Shown one piece after another: positions 12,758-23,527 of a stretch of DNA of 64,000 nt. Each line of letters begins with the position of its first letter. The first letter of the stretch is position 1. The stretch is from Cyanophora paradoxa (Eukaryota > Glaucocystophyceae > Cyanophorales > Cyanophoraceae), in NCBI GenBank assembly GCA_004431415.1, contig QPMI01000590.1:62001-126000 (forward strand), written 5' to 3'. The notes beneath the pieces are model-generated. The model did no database searches. It saw only the letters and a program-made list of their open reading frames with translations, and had not been told where the DNA came from. The position numbers were made by a program, and so were the translations under genes.

Positions 12758-14921
12758 AGGCACCTGCAGCTGGGCTCCTTTTTTGCGGGCCGGGGCACGC
12801 CGCCGAAGGGCCGGGGCCGCGCCCATCGCTCCGAATCCCCCGGGCCCCGCGCGAGCAGTTTTCGTCTCGTTCGCTGTCTCATTTATCATTTTTTTGTCCT
12901 TGCGGGTCAGCCGTAGTTTTGGGCTACACTGTGACACCTGCGAGAATATTGTTTTCCGAGTATTCCTCTTCAAGGCTGTTCGGCTTCTCGATATCTTCAT
13001 CAGCATGATCGATAGCATCCACCATGATCATCATCCGATCGCAACAATCGTGTACGTGCTATAATTTGTTTGAACAGTTTATCACAGCCTTCAGCTGGCA
13101 GGTACCGGTTCGACAGTACTAGTCTTACTGATTGACACAGTATCAATAGTATATATATGAAGCTAGCTAGCCCTTTAGCATAGCAGGTCTGTCTCAACGT
13201 TTGTATGTAGACGTAGGAGCTAGCCGCAGCCTAGTCTGAATACCGTAGCTCTTTTTTCAGAAGCTGTGCAGGAGGTCAACTAAGAGAACTATGGAGGTCA
13301 GGATGGGGGGGAGGGGTCGGGGAGGGGCCTATACATGTGCATGCACGCGTGGGAGCGCGGGGACTCGCAATATTATTTAATGGTGATCATGATGTTGATT
13401 TGCGTGCGTACAAGGCCTACGTGCACGTGGGCCCTCGCGCGCCGAGTTGCCGGCGCCTGATCTCGCTTCGAATTCTTTATTTGCAAAGGTGGACGTCGCA
13501 TTAATATTCATGATCATGATCATGCACCACGGCATTTTTATCAATGTTCTACGTACGCGTAAGCGTACGTGCCCTTTCGACCGATCACTGAGTAAACTAG
13601 AGATCCGAATTCGAAGGTGCTAGCTAGTTGCCGGCGCGGCCATGGCCATGGGTCGCTGACTTGAATTCGAATTCGAATTGCGACAAATTGAATATCCACC
13701 TGCTATCATAGCTATAGTACTAGTACTAGTTGGGGAAGGGAAAATCACTTCCCCTGTCCCTGTCCCTCGGGCCCAACCCTACCCCAAATCCCATTTCCCC
13801 GACCTCCTCAAAACCCGGGCCGCGCGGTACACCCTGAAAGCCCATCCCCAGGGGACCCCGAAACCGTGTCTCCCGGTCCCGTCCGACCAAAGGGTGATCC
13901 AGGAACAGGCACCAACACCCGGGACAAAAAGGGGTCCAGCGAGGCACATGGAGCAGATATACAGGCCGGGCCAGTTCGAGGTCAATGCTTGCATTATGCC
14001 CGACATTCCGTACTGCAAGAGCGAGGCCGGGCGCGAGCGCGGTCGCGTAGGAGGACGCCGCGCGTGCTAGCCAATCGCATTGGAGAGTGCGAACTTACCC
14101 TGCGAAACCTCTTAAGGTACCCCCGGCCGCATTCTCCCCGGGCGCCGCAGCTCGGCTTGGCTCAACAATGGTTACGCCTCTCGCGCGCGCGGCAGCTTGC
14201 TGTGGCTCAGCGGCTAGCCGCGCCAGCCGCGCACGCTTCACCCGCGCCAACCGCGACCCGACGCAATTGCACAAGCCGGCCGCAAGCCGCCCGCACTTGG
14301 CCGGCTATGCCACTTGCAACAAGCCGACGCCCGCGCGGCGCGCGGAGCCCCCGCGCGCGCGATGCGCATGCCTGCTGCAGCCGGCCGCGGCGCCGCTGAT
14401 CATGAGCTGGCCCGCTGCGCGCTTTTGATCATGAGCGGAACGTGAGCTTGAGCAGCGTCCCGCGCCCGCGCCCAGATCGCGCGGAGGCCTAGGCCAGCCC
14501 CTAGCTATATAGCAACGCCGTGACGCACGTGCACCCGCAGCACATGCGCACTCGTGCACCCGCCACGCCTCACGCGCGCGAAGGCCGCGGGGCATGCGCA
14601 GCCTGGCAGGAGCTCGAGCACGTCCATATGCATGGCCAGACAAGGTTCCCTCCTCTTCCCAAGGCCCGCGCCTTACATAGCTATAGCTAGCTCGCTAGGC
14701 CCTGATCATGAAGCCTTCCTTTAAGAGGACAGCTCGCCTCGATCGCGAGGACAGCCGCTGAGCTCGCCTGGCGTGGCCAGCCTCGGCCGGAGCCGCCCCG
14801 GCGCCGCGGCGGCTCGCCGGCGCCCGGCCACGTGCACCGCGCGCGCGCCTTCTTAAGCTTAAGCGCTAACTTAAGTCCCTGCAGCTCCCCTCTGCATCTA
14901 GATCTTGGATTCGCCGAGGTT
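12758..14921. other. Intergenic region rich in iterated palindromes, left of the YR retrotransposon
   Basis: I found no conserved gene. The frame at 13678-14070 (130 codons) has no recognisable domain and unremarkable composition. Iterated 6-bp palindromes stand out: TCATGATCATGATCATG at 13508-13524, CCATGGCCATGG at 13640-13651, GAATTCGAATTCGAATT at 13663-13679 and CTTAAGCTTAAG at 14852-14863. The retrotransposon begins directly after GCCGAGGTT at 14921. Confidence 0.5.
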
Positions 14922-15477
14922 AGCGCATTATGCGCGGAGCGTAGAATAAGATTTGTGCGAGCCGTCAGTGCCCCAGCCGAGACTCGAAGGAATTATTATT
15001 TTTTCGCCGCACGAACCGCGGGTTCGACTCCGTAGCGCGGTCAAGGCCAAAAATAAATTCTCGCACCTTTGCATGCGAGGCCGCCGGCCAGAAGGCCGCG
15101 AAAAAAGGCGGCGGGCTGACAAGTAACAGCTCTCGGCTCCTAGACCGCCTAAGTGGGTACTAGCCTGATGAGCTAGCCTTCAGACAACGGCGAGACTTTC
15201 CGCAAGGAGGCCCTCTAAGAGCCTTGCGACGAAAAGTCCTTATAATAAAGAGCCCAGCACCGGCATCTAGGAGCCTGCCCCCATCGGCTGAGAGCCCGTG
15301 CCACTAGCTAAGAGCTGGCACCCACAGCAGAGAGCTCAGCCGCCTAAGAGCTCGGCGCAAAATTTGCGAGCTGCGCTTCCGAGAGAAGAGAGCATTTGCT
15401 CTGAGAAATCTAGCTGTCTTGCTAGAAGGCAGCACCTTAGACGTGCTGCACCTTAGTCTGCGCGAATCGCCTCGCGC
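14922..15477 (+). repeat. Split direct repeat A1 of the YR retrotransposon
   Basis: The 556-bp left terminal repeat is matched at 23527-24082 with an offset of 8605. It is the likely site of the upstream promoter for the element. It holds many GAGAGC and AAGAGC sub-motifs between 15260 and 15400. The match ends at 15477, 14 bases before the first ATG of the body. Confidence 0.92.
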
Positions 15478-15491
15478 AGCAGCAGCATTCG

Positions 15492-18400
15492 ATGTCTGCC
15501 CAGAAGCAGACCAAACGTGGCGCTAGCGCTATTGCTAGCGCCGACCAAGAAGCCGGAGTGCTGACGGAAGACGAGGCAGTCCGGCAGCCGCTGAGCATCA
15601 GCGACGCCTCAATTCGTGATTTCGGCACAGTAGCCATCCGGCGTTCTTATGCAGATTCTGAGCAGTACCGCCTGCCAGACAAGGCGGACAACGGCGTGCC
15701 GCTGGCCGCGTCCTTCGCCATTTCAGGTCAGTGGTGCCCTCCGGGGCACGTGCAGAGTAGGTGGCCCGCAGGTCGTCTGCAATTCCGGCACCTCTCTCCG
15801 CAACCACGACTCGAAGATGGCAAAGGACGCGACGCGGACCGCCGCATAGGCCAACGGCGAACATCTCAGTCCGAGTACGCGTTTTCGCCCGTTTATGCGC
15901 CATCGCGAAAAGACTGCACATCGCCGGCCCTCGTCCTTAATCCTGCCCGTGAACTCGCACATTTTTCACCTGTTGCGCGCAGTTCCTCGGGCACCGATCG
16001 TTTTCAACGGTCGGAATGCCGGTCGGCTCCGATTCCCAACACGAACAGAGCCAGGAAGCCTCCCACCCCACGCCCTCGTGTGGCGCGCCGCCTGCGCCGT
16101 GTCACTGATGGGAAAGCGTTGTCGTGGGGGACTTCGGGGGACATTAGCCCCCTATACATAAAAAGGCGCGGGCTCGGCCTTCTAAATTCGCCGCCGCCCA
16201 GCAGCCCGTGCGTAAATTCTCCTCCTTGGCGCGTACGTGCGTGGCGCGTGACCTCCAATCGGTCGTCGCAGCCTGCCGACCTCGCAGCCTCGCGCTCGCG
16301 CGCGCCTTCGGCGCTGCAGCGCATGCGCAGCACATTGGAGACTGACCGCCTCCACTTAGGGGATCTCGATATAGATCCGCACCCCGAGGCGCAAAAAGCG
16401 TTGACCTTGTCGCGCGCAGATGACGCGATCAAGCTCATGAAATCTCCGGAGCTGCTCGAAGGGGCCGTCACCCAGTTCCAGCTCTCCCACGGCCGGCCGC
16501 TCACAGTGGGCCGTGTCGCCCCGACTCGCAACCAAGTCGTCTTCTGCCAAATCTTTCCTCTGGACATGAAGAAACATGGCGACACCGTCCTGTTTGTGCG
16601 CTCACAGAGCCCCTCTCCGTTACCTGCCGAGCTGCAGCTGACTGCAGCTGAACGCAGCATTCGATCACGGCGCGTGAACCGGCCCCGGACAGTGGCCTGC
16701 AGCGCTTCTACTTCATGCGTACAGTGGGCGCCCCGTTCCATATCGTCACGGACGCGGAGGACCCGAGTGCCTGTGTGGCGCCTCACGAGGGCGAACCTTT
16801 CCGGTGCACCTGCGAACGCCCCCTGCTCGTTGCGGTTGGAACCGACAACCAATTTTTCGAGCAGGAGCTTCCACGTTCCTGACGGCGCACCCAACGAGCA
16901 CCAGCTCCACCCTTGCGAGCTGGTCGGACTGATTTCGGCTGGCATCGCCTACTTGGTCAACGGCTTCCCGGGCGACACGAAGCGCCGCTCGGCAGCAGAG
17001 CTTGCCAAGCTGGTGATCCCGGAGCAGCGCCCATTCATGGCTCCGATCCTGACCTGGCTTGGGGAACTGGTACCACCCCCTCACACGCCCGCACGGCGTA
17101 GCAACGGCCAGGGCCGCTCACGAATAAACAGATCACGCGGCGCCTGGCCGGTACGGAGGGCGAAGCCCTTCGGAGCTACGCAGCATGCCCCACGGCGGCC
17201 TGGGCGGTGGCATTCGACGGTCTTGATGCCTTGGACCCCAGTGCCGACGCCGACTTCGGGATTCCCGAATCTGCGGTGCGGAGCCAATTGCAATTGCAAA
17301 ACGCTCAACTTTATTTTCGAACTGAATTTCGATCATACTCAGGACGCAGCGGCTGTCATCCAGGCGATGGCGACGCCGCCCGTCACTGAGCAACGGCTCA
17401 AAGGCGCCGCCGATCTGATCTTCCTGACCATCACGAGCGGCGCCAAGGAAGCCCGTGCCGCGAGGCAATCTGCCGTCGCAGCCCGTGCCGGTGGTGCGAT
17501 TTTGGATTGGGAAACGTGGATTTTTCTAGCGAAATTTGCTGCGGTGTTGCTGAAACCCGACAATTTTGCAGACAAGCAATCCGCGGACGCGGCCAAGGCC
17601 CCCGAGACTGCCAAGTCCGGGAAGGCTCAGAAGGCTCCCAAGACCACCAAGGCCGCGAAGGCGCCGAAGGCAAAGCCGGGGCCCAAGCCCGGCGCCAACA
17701 AGCGCAAGGAGCCACCAGCGGCGGAGCAGCCGATGGATGAGGACATGGAGGATGTCGAGGAGCCGAGCGTGGAGCAGCAGCCGGCCCCACAGCGCCGCCC
17801 GCTGTTCCCAGCCGCCCGGCGCCCTTTCCGCGTGGATGGGCTCCCTGCCATCCCGCGTAAGCAGGGGGCCCCCCCGTCGGGCCCCCGCCCTCTTTTTGGC
17901 GACGCCAACCGCCGGGGCGCGCCGGTGCGTTCTCGCCCCCGCGCCTTCCCGCAAAACGCCACGCAACCAACTTCGAGTCAGGTTGCGGCGGCGCGGTCCT
18001 CAGCCCCGCGCGAAACCGCCCGCCCGAATTCGAACGCGGCGGGTGGGAACTCAAGCATGGGAGGCAACATGGGTGGCGGTGCGCCCCCACCCCCTGAGCG
18101 CCCCTGCCGCCTTCCTCGCAGTCACGAACTTGACGCCCCACCAGCTTTTGCGAGCGACTCCTGGCAGCAGGAGGCGTGGGAGGAAGTCCCCCACGACGAG
18201 GACGACCCCATCGAGGAGGACGGCGAGGCGGAGGATATGTACGGCCCCGAGCCTTTCGGGGCCCACGGCCACGGCCAGCCCTGGGGCGGGCCGGTGCAGC
18301 CCTCGGCCCCTTGGCCGGCCCCGGCGCCGCAGCTCAACTTCCAGGGCGGCGCCAGCTCCGCCCCGTTCGCCCCGTCCTTCTCGTGGCCGTTCCAGGCGAC

Positions 18401-21400
18401 GGCCCCCACGGCGCCCAACTCCAGCCCCGCGGCTGACGCCACGCGCGCCCAGCACGGCCTGCCCTCAACGGCGGTCTCCGGCGAACAGCTGCGGCTGGTG
18501 CTCGAGCAGTTCGCCACCTCCTACCAGCACACAGTGCAGTGCTTCAAGGACGGCCGCATCGGCACCAAGCTGGTGCCCTCCGACAACCCTGCTGTCGCTG
18601 ACTGGGCAAAGGGCGGTGCAGCGATCGGTACCCAGCTGCTGGACGCCGGCTTCAGCACGGTGCTGCTGCTCATGCAGCAGGCCTTTGGCAGCGGCTCCTA
18701 CGCCGCCCTCCTCGCTGATCTGGAGGCGCGTGACGTGATCATGCAACGGCTGCGCGCCGCCGGCGCCCCCCACGACCTGCTGTCCTTCATGGCGACTCAC
18801 TTCGCCAATCTCGAGGCGACCCACATCGGGCTCCGCACGGCCTCCCGCGGCATCGTCGGCCTTCGCGCCCTTCTTCTCCCCACCGCGCCCTCGGCCCTCA
18901 ACATCGACCGCGCGGCGGCCAGCCCTGAGCTTCTGCGCTCACGGGGTTCAGTACGCGATTCCGATGGAGCCCCCGCCCCCTGGCAATTGGCTGATTTCCC
19001 AACCCCGGCAGGCCTCAGAGCTGCTGAAGGAGTCGGCGGGCTACGGCCTCGCGGGCGCACAGCACTGGCAGCGGCTCGAGGGAAGCGAGGCAGCCCTCAA
19101 GGACGCCCGCAAGGCGACGCCCACGCTGGTGTCTTCGCCAGCGGACTTCGTGGCCAGCACCACGACCGGTTCGCGCCCTTCGAAGTTATAGAATCTGCTT
19201 TGTCTGACGGATGCCTGAATGTGCAGCATCTGCAGCCGCCGCCGTCGCCTCGTACCCTCACAGCCAGCCCGCGGCCGCTGCCTGGGGCGCTGGCCCCTTC
19301 GGCTGGGCCCCCGGGGGCCAGGTGTACTCGGGCGGCCATCATTATCCCCCGGGACCCCCCTTCTACCCGGGGCAGCCCGGCGCTGGCCAACAGCAGGCCG
19401 GCGCCGGTGGCTTCCGCTTCCGCGGACGACGCGGAGGAGGCCCCGGACCTCGTGGTCCGGGCGCCGGCGGCGCCGGCACTCAGCAGCACGGCGGCGGCCC
19501 CGGCCGCGGCGCTGGCCCGGCCCACGGAACTGGCACCCAAGCCCCGCGGGGTGGCTGAGGAGGCCCCCGCTGCAGCTCGGCGCCCTTCGAGGCCGCCTAG
19601 GGCCCCTGCCGACCTCCCTTCCCGCAGATTTGCGGTTCGAAACATAGAGTCGTCGGCTCCTGCGGCAGATGTAGGCGCCCAGACCTGGGATTTAAATACA
19701 TCAATGATTTGGAACCCGCTGCCTGCCGCTGCCTTGCCGAGAGCACCGATGGCGCCTCCGTCGCATAACGAATTTGCATTATTACGAGAATTTGTGAGAG
19801 GGCACGGTGATCCCGGCCCCTACAATTTTGCAAGGCATGAGGCCAACTTCCGGGCGGGGCAACTCACGCGTTTTGCTAACGCGTGGAGAGCTCATTTCCG
19901 CGCGGTCGGCACCGAGCTGCCATCGTGGATAGGACTTGTCATCCGCACTGGCTTGCGCCTGCCCCTCCAGGCATCTCCCGACAGGCCCGTTGCGTCCATT
20001 GACGACCTGCCCGAGTCGGCGGCCGAGCGGCCTCGCCCCTCGTGCTTTAAAACGCCCGAGCACACCATCTTTGTCGACCGCGAAGTCGACGCCATGGTGA
20101 GACTCGGCGTGGTGAGACTTGCGACAATAGAGGACGTCCTCCGCACGCGACATGTCTGTGCTCTTCATGTAGTTGATAAGAGCGGTCCAGACAAGTTTCG
20201 GTTGTGTTTAGACGCAACGCCTGTGAACGGATACATTACTTGCAAGCCGTTCCAGTACCAGTCGCTCGACCAGGTGGCCCCGCTGCTCACGCCGGGCTGC
20301 TGGATGGTCAAGTACGATTTGCGCAAAGGCTACTACCACCTTGCGCTGCACCCGGACACGCAACGCCTGCTGACTTTTCGTTGGCGCGGCCGTCTGTACG
20401 TGTACCAAGCGCTGTGCTTCGGCGTGAACGTCGCTTGCCGCGTCTTCACAAAGCTCATGCGCGCCTTCGCAAAATACTGGGCCGCTTTAGGTGTGCGTCT
20501 GTGCACCTACATCGACGACGGGCTTTTCATCTGCCCCTCTCGAGAAGCTGCTGAGCTAGTCTCGCAGCATCTGCGTTGGCTTGCCCCGCAGCTCGGACTG
20601 GTGTTTTCGTCGAAGTCCGATTTTACGCCCACTCAAGTGACAGAGTATCTCGGGCTCGAAATCGACACCCGCCCGGAGCGCGGTGTGTTCACTGTCACCC
20701 CAAGGAAAGTCGCAAAGATTACGGCCCTCATAGATGAGACCCTCTCGGCCCCGGCGGCCTCGATTCGCGCACTCCAGCGCCTTGCCGGCAAGCTCATCGC
20801 GTTGCGCATGGCCTTCCCGGCGGCCCGCCTCATGACCCGGCCTGTTTTTGCAGCGCTGGCGGCCGCCGAGACCAGGGGCCTCACCCCGTTCGATCCCTCT
20901 GCGGTACCTGTCCAAGGCGCACTGAAGGAAGCCCTCGTGTGGGTGCAGCGGGTCCTGCCGACTCGGCCTCATCATCCCATCTGGGAGCCCCTGCGATTTT
21001 TCAGGCTGTTCACGGACGCCTCCGGTTTCGGCTTTGCGGCCTTCTTGGATTGTGGAGAAGGTGCCCAACCTCGCGACGAGCGTCAGGGAGACGCTTGGTC
21101 CACATGGGGCACTTTCCCTCCGGAGCTGCGTTCGACAGCCATTCCAAAAGTTTCGAGTAACGAGCGCGAACTTCGCGCCGTACTGGCCGCCGCGCGCGAC
21201 CTTTTCCCCCGGCTGCCACAGGGCGCCAAGGTCTTTCTGCGCTCGGATAACTCGACGACCGTAGCCGCAGTGGGAAAAGGCAGCTCCGCCCCGCACTTAT
21301 TCGAGTTGTGCGTCGAGCTTTGGCACCGCTGCGCCGAGCTCAACATTATCCTTTGCGCTCGGCACATTCCCGGCATACGGAACTGTTGGGCAGACGCCGC

Positions 21401-21809
21401 CTCGCGTGAGCTTTGCCCGCGACTCCACCGTGAACTTTTCGTGGCCGCCTGCCGGGCAGCAGGATGCAAGCTCATACATGAGCACGTCGCCGACGACGAC
21501 AGCACCTGGCTCGCGGCCACCCGCCCCGACCGCACGGCTCTCTTAACGGTCGACTCGCGCCTCCGTGCGCGACTGATCGCGTCATTAGCGTTGCAACCGC
21601 CCACGGCGCCGCTGGCCCTTCTCTTGCCCTGGCAGCCCAGCACAACTTGGGCGGTGGCGCTAGCGGACCTCTGGCGGGACCCCGCAGTTCAGGCGGCGTC
21701 ACTCCGTCCGCGGCCAGCGCATGCCTTCTTCGCGAAACCGAAGCAGGCAAACTGCATCGGCCTCGGGCGCTGCCCGTGGCCTTTCGTACTGACGTGGTGG
21801 CAGGCGTAA
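15492..21809 (+). CDS. Gag-like region, reverse transcriptase and RNase H of the YR element
   Basis: One frame is open for 2105 codons, but only parts of it are real coding. The pol part is clear from about 19600 to 21809. The reverse transcriptase has KPFQYQSLDQVAPLL, MVKYDLRKGYYHLALH and the catalytic YIDDG near 20510. RNase H has FTDASGFGFAAF, the glutamate in NERELRAVLAA, RSDNSTTV and the final WADAASR (about 21005-21400). The gag part is broken between frames. Protein-like sequence runs in this frame at 16330-16680 (LETDRLHLGDLDIDPH), moves to another frame at about 16690-16880 (LQRFYFMRTVGAPFHIVTD), returns, moves out again at 17110-17330, and uses other frames at 18950-19190 and 19208-19558. 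Thus gag and pol are probably separate frames and gag carries indels. The start at 15492 follows A1 directly. Confidence 0.85.
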   Translation: MSAQKQTKRGASAIASADQEAGVLTEDEAVRQPLSISDASIRDFGTVAIRRSYADSEQYRLPDKADNGVPLAASFAISGQWCPPGHVQSRWPAGRLQFRHLSPQPRLEDGKGRDADRRIGQRRTSQSEYAFSPVYAPSRKDCTSPALVLNPARELAHFSPVARSSSGTDRFQRSECRSAPIPNTNRARKPPTPRPRVARRLRRVTDGKALSWGTSGDISPLYIKRRGLGLLNSPPPSSPCVNSPPWRVRAWRVTSNRSSQPADLAASRSRAPSALQRMRSTLETDRLHLGDLDIDPHPEAQKALTLSRADDAIKLMKSPELLEGAVTQFQLSHGRPLTVGRVAPTRNQVVFCQIFPLDMKKHGDTVLFVRSQSPSPLPAELQLTAAERSIRSRRVNRPRTVACSASTSCVQWAPRSISSRTRRTRVPVWRLTRANLSGAPANAPCSLRLEPTTNFSSRSFHVPDGAPNEHQLHPCELVGLISAGIAYLVNGFPGDTKRRSAAELAKLVIPEQRPFMAPILTWLGELVPPPHTPARRSNGQGRSRINRSRGAWPVRRAKPFGATQHAPRRPGRWHSTVLMPWTPVPTPTSGFPNLRCGANCNCKTLNFIFELNFDHTQDAAAVIQAMATPPVTEQRLKGAADLIFLTITSGAKEARAARQSAVAARAGGAILDWETWIFLAKFAAVLLKPDNFADKQSADAAKAPETAKSGKAQKAPKTTKAAKAPKAKPGPKPGANKRKEPPAAEQPMDEDMEDVEEPSVEQQPAPQRRPLFPAARRPFRVDGLPAIPRKQGAPPSGPRPLFGDANRRGAPVRSRPRAFPQNATQPTSSQVAAARSSAPRETARPNSNAAGGNSSMGGNMGGGAPPPPERPCRLPRSHELDAPPAFASDSWQQEAWEEVPHDEDDPIEEDGEAEDMYGPEPFGAHGHGQPWGGPVQPSAPWPAPAPQLNFQGGASSAPFAPSFSWPFQATAPTAPNSSPAADATRAQHGLPSTAVSGEQLRLVLEQFATSYQHTVQCFKDGRIGTKLVPSDNPAVADWAKGGAAIGTQLLDAGFSTVLLLMQQAFGSGSYAALLADLEARDVIMQRLRAAGAPHDLLSFMATHFANLEATHIGLRTASRGIVGLRALLLPTAPSALNIDRAAASPELLRSRGSVRDSDGAPAPWQLADFPTPAGLRAAEGVGGLRPRGRTALAAARGKRGSPQGRPQGDAHAGVFASGLRGQHHDRFAPFEVIESALSDGCLNVQHLQPPPSPRTLTASPRPLPGALAPSAGPPGARCTRAAIIIPRDPPSTRGSPALANSRPAPVASASADDAEEAPDLVVRAPAAPALSSTAAAPAAALARPTELAPKPRGVAEEAPAAARRPSRPPRAPADLPSRRFAVRNIESSAPAADVGAQTWDLNTSMIWNPLPAAALPRAPMAPPSHNEFALLREFVRGHGDPGPYNFARHEANFRAGQLTRFANAWRAHFRAVGTELPSWIGLVIRTGLRLPLQASPDRPVASIDDLPESAAERPRPSCFKTPEHTIFVDREVDAMVRLGVVRLATIEDVLRTRHVCALHVVDKSGPDKFRLCLDATPVNGYITCKPFQYQSLDQVAPLLTPGCWMVKYDLRKGYYHLALHPDTQRLLTFRWRGRLYVYQALCFGVNVACRVFTKLMRAFAKYWAALGVRLCTYIDDGLFICPSREAAELVSQHLRWLAPQLGLVFSSKSDFTPTQVTEYLGLEIDTRPERGVFTVTPRKVAKITALIDETLSAPAASIRALQRLAGKLIALRMAFPAARLMTRPVFAALAAAETRGLTPFDPSAVPVQGALKEALVWVQRVLPTRPHHPIWEPLRFFRLFTDASGFGFAAFLDCGEGAQPRDERQGDAWSTWGTFPPELRSTAIPKVSSNERELRAVLAAARDLFPRLPQGAKVFLRSDNSTTVAAVGKGSSAPHLFELCVELWHRCAELNIILCARHIPGIRNCWADAASRELCPRLHRELFVAACRAAGCKLIHEHVADDDSTWLAATRPDRTALLTVDSRLRARLIASLALQPPTAPLALLLPWQPSTTWAVALADLWRDPAVQAASLRPRPAHAFFAKPKQANCIGLGRCPWPFVLTWWQA

Positions 21810-21932
21810 CGTTAAACGCCGACCACCGCCTACACGCAATATATATATATATAGATGCAGATATATATATAACTCGATCGTATACATCCGCAAAATTATA
21901 TATGTAGTCTTGAAGACGTCGACGCGGAGCAC

Positions 21933-22997
21933 GTGGCTGATGTGCACGGTCGTCTCCCGCGCGCAGGCCCGCCGGCACCACGCGCACGACGCACGGCTCG
22001 CCTCATGATCAGTGATGCCCTTGCGGAACTCGCGCGCTGGCGGGAGGCGGCCTGGGCCGCCCGCACCAACCAAGCAGCGACCCGCGTCTGGCGACGTTAC
22101 CTCGACTTCTTGGCAACGACGCCGGGCAAGTGGCACCCCGCCGACGAGAAAGCGGTCCTGCTCTTCCTGGCGTCCGCGGCCCATTCAAGGAACGAGGCGA
22201 CTGGACAGCCTCTGGCCCCCAGCACGATCCAGGGCATGGCGGCTCACATCTGGCGCATTCTCAAGGCCGAGCGCCTCATTGACCCCAACGAGCCCCGTTC
22301 TTGGGAGTACCTGCGCGCGATCCGGGGCATGACTCGGGCGCTGGGTCGCCCCCCGGCGCAAAAGCGACCCCTCGGGCTATCCCAGCTCCTCTCCTGGACC
22401 AACACGGCCGAGTTCCAGGCCCTGGCCCCTTTTGACAGGCTGTCGCGCCTGGCGCTAATGTCGCTTGGAATCAGCGGCCTCCTCCGGATCTCCGAGGTTG
22501 CCGCTCTTCGTCAGGGCGACGTCGTTCCCGTCCGATCGTCAAGCGGGCGAGTGCTTCTGCGTGTCACGGTTGCACGCTCAAAGACGGACCAAGTTGGTCA
22601 CGGCGAGCACATCCTGGTCGCGTCAGCGCCAGCCGCGGGCCGAGCCTGCCCGGTTCGGGCGACAGCAACGTACGTCAACGCGGTCAACCGCATTTACGGC
22701 CCCCGCCCGCCTTCGGCTCCATTTTTTCTGCGCGGCCCCCCGGGTGCCGCTGGAAGCTACACGGACGATCTCGGCCGCGCCATCATTAAGCAGTGCGCTT
22801 GTGACCTCGGGCTTGATCCGGATGACTACTCGGGTCATAGCCTTCGACGCGGCGGCGCCCGTTCGGCGGCGCGAGGTGGCGCCTCCGCCACATGGCTGCG
22901 CCGCCACGGCCGCTGGGCGCTGACCTCAATGGTCCCTCAGCGCTATGTTGACGACTACACTCTCGCAATTGAGACCGAGGGCGTTGCTTTCGCCTAG
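21933..22997 (+). CDS. Tyrosine recombinase of the YR retrotransposon
   Basis: This 354-residue protein should cut and join the circular cDNA of the element to the genome. An N-terminal helical core-binding part (residues 25-130) is followed by the catalytic domain. The first catalytic arginine is in SGLLRISEVAAL, a lysine in ARSKTDQ sits at the expected beta-turn, the HxxR pair is in GHSLRRGGA, the second His/Trp position is the tryptophan of HGRWAL, and the nucleophile is the tyrosine of QRYVDDY. All key residues are present and the frame is intact, so the enzyme is probably active. The frame starts 123 bases after the RNase H stop and ends 85 bases before repeat B1. The first 20 or so residues are poorly conserved in character and the true start may be the ATG near 22005. 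Confidence 0.93.
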   Translation: MADVHGRLPRAGPPAPRARRTARLMISDALAELARWREAAWAARTNQAATRVWRRYLDFLATTPGKWHPADEKAVLLFLASAAHSRNEATGQPLAPSTIQGMAAHIWRILKAERLIDPNEPRSWEYLRAIRGMTRALGRPPAQKRPLGLSQLLSWTNTAEFQALAPFDRLSRLALMSLGISGLLRISEVAALRQGDVVPVRSSSGRVLLRVTVARSKTDQVGHGEHILVASAPAAGRACPVRATATYVNAVNRIYGPRPPSAPFFLRGPPGAAGSYTDDLGRAIIKQCACDLGLDPDDYSGHSLRRGGARSAARGGASATWLRRHGRWALTSMVPQRYVDDYTLAIETEGVAFA

Positions 22998-23081
22998 GGA
23001 TCTTGTGCTTTCAATGTACATGACTCACAATCGAACTTGTATATTGATCGAGCTGCTGCTGCTTGAGACCTGGCTTGTGTT

Positions 23082-23527
23082 TGGTGTGTGCCCGGCGGGC
23101 GAAGCCCGCCGGCCCCACCTTCTAATTTCCCTAAGCCTTGATCGCTGCACTTACCAGCGATCGCTGTACCCCTCTTCCCGCGACGGTACCCCGATCACGG
23201 GAGCAGGACTAGCCTGAGGTTCCCGCCTGACGGCACGAACCTGGGGGTACAGCATTTTCTCCCAACTCGCAGTAGCTCGTTAGAAAAAAGCACTTGATGT
23301 CGACCCCTGGGGAAGCATCAGCCGGTATCCTCGGCTTGAGAGGACTGATAAACCGTGATTTCAACACGGTGGAAGGCCCTCTCCGGTTCGCGTCGCGAAC
23401 CGTGCTCCCCAACTGCAAAGTAGACAGAAACGCAGTTGATGGTAGAGAAAAGTGAAATATTCTAGTGTGTTCAAATAATCTAGTACATCTCGAGTACGGC
23501 GAAAAAGCACGTGAGGCCACGCATAAA
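23082..23527 (+). repeat. Split direct repeat B1 of the YR retrotransposon
   Basis: This 446-bp repeat is matched at 24282-24727 with an offset of exactly 1200. A perfect 9-bp hairpin with a GAA loop lies at 23092-23112 (CCGGCGGGC and its complement). Its last base overlaps the first base of A2, so B1 and A2 are joined as in a circle junction. Confidence 0.92.

Noticed and set aside
10958-13064. Long frames on both strands over the second TPR-like gene
   Set aside because: They have Arg/Pro/Ala-biased composition typical of shadow frames and contradict the exon blocks.
15012-15025. GGTTCGACTCC in repeat A1 (and in A2) matches the Pol III B-box consensus
   Set aside because: No convincing A box, cloverleaf or tRNA-like body surrounds it. 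It may be chance, or a Pol III signal that the sequence alone cannot show.
16300-21809. The 2105-codon frame as one continuous Gag-Pol protein
   Set aside because: Gag-like sequence switches frames at least four times, so the frame is open by composition. Only the pol part from about 19600 is trusted.
23092-23112. GC hairpin as a bacterial-type terminator
   Set aside because: The window is eukaryotic and no U-tract follows. The hairpin belongs to the YR element repeat.
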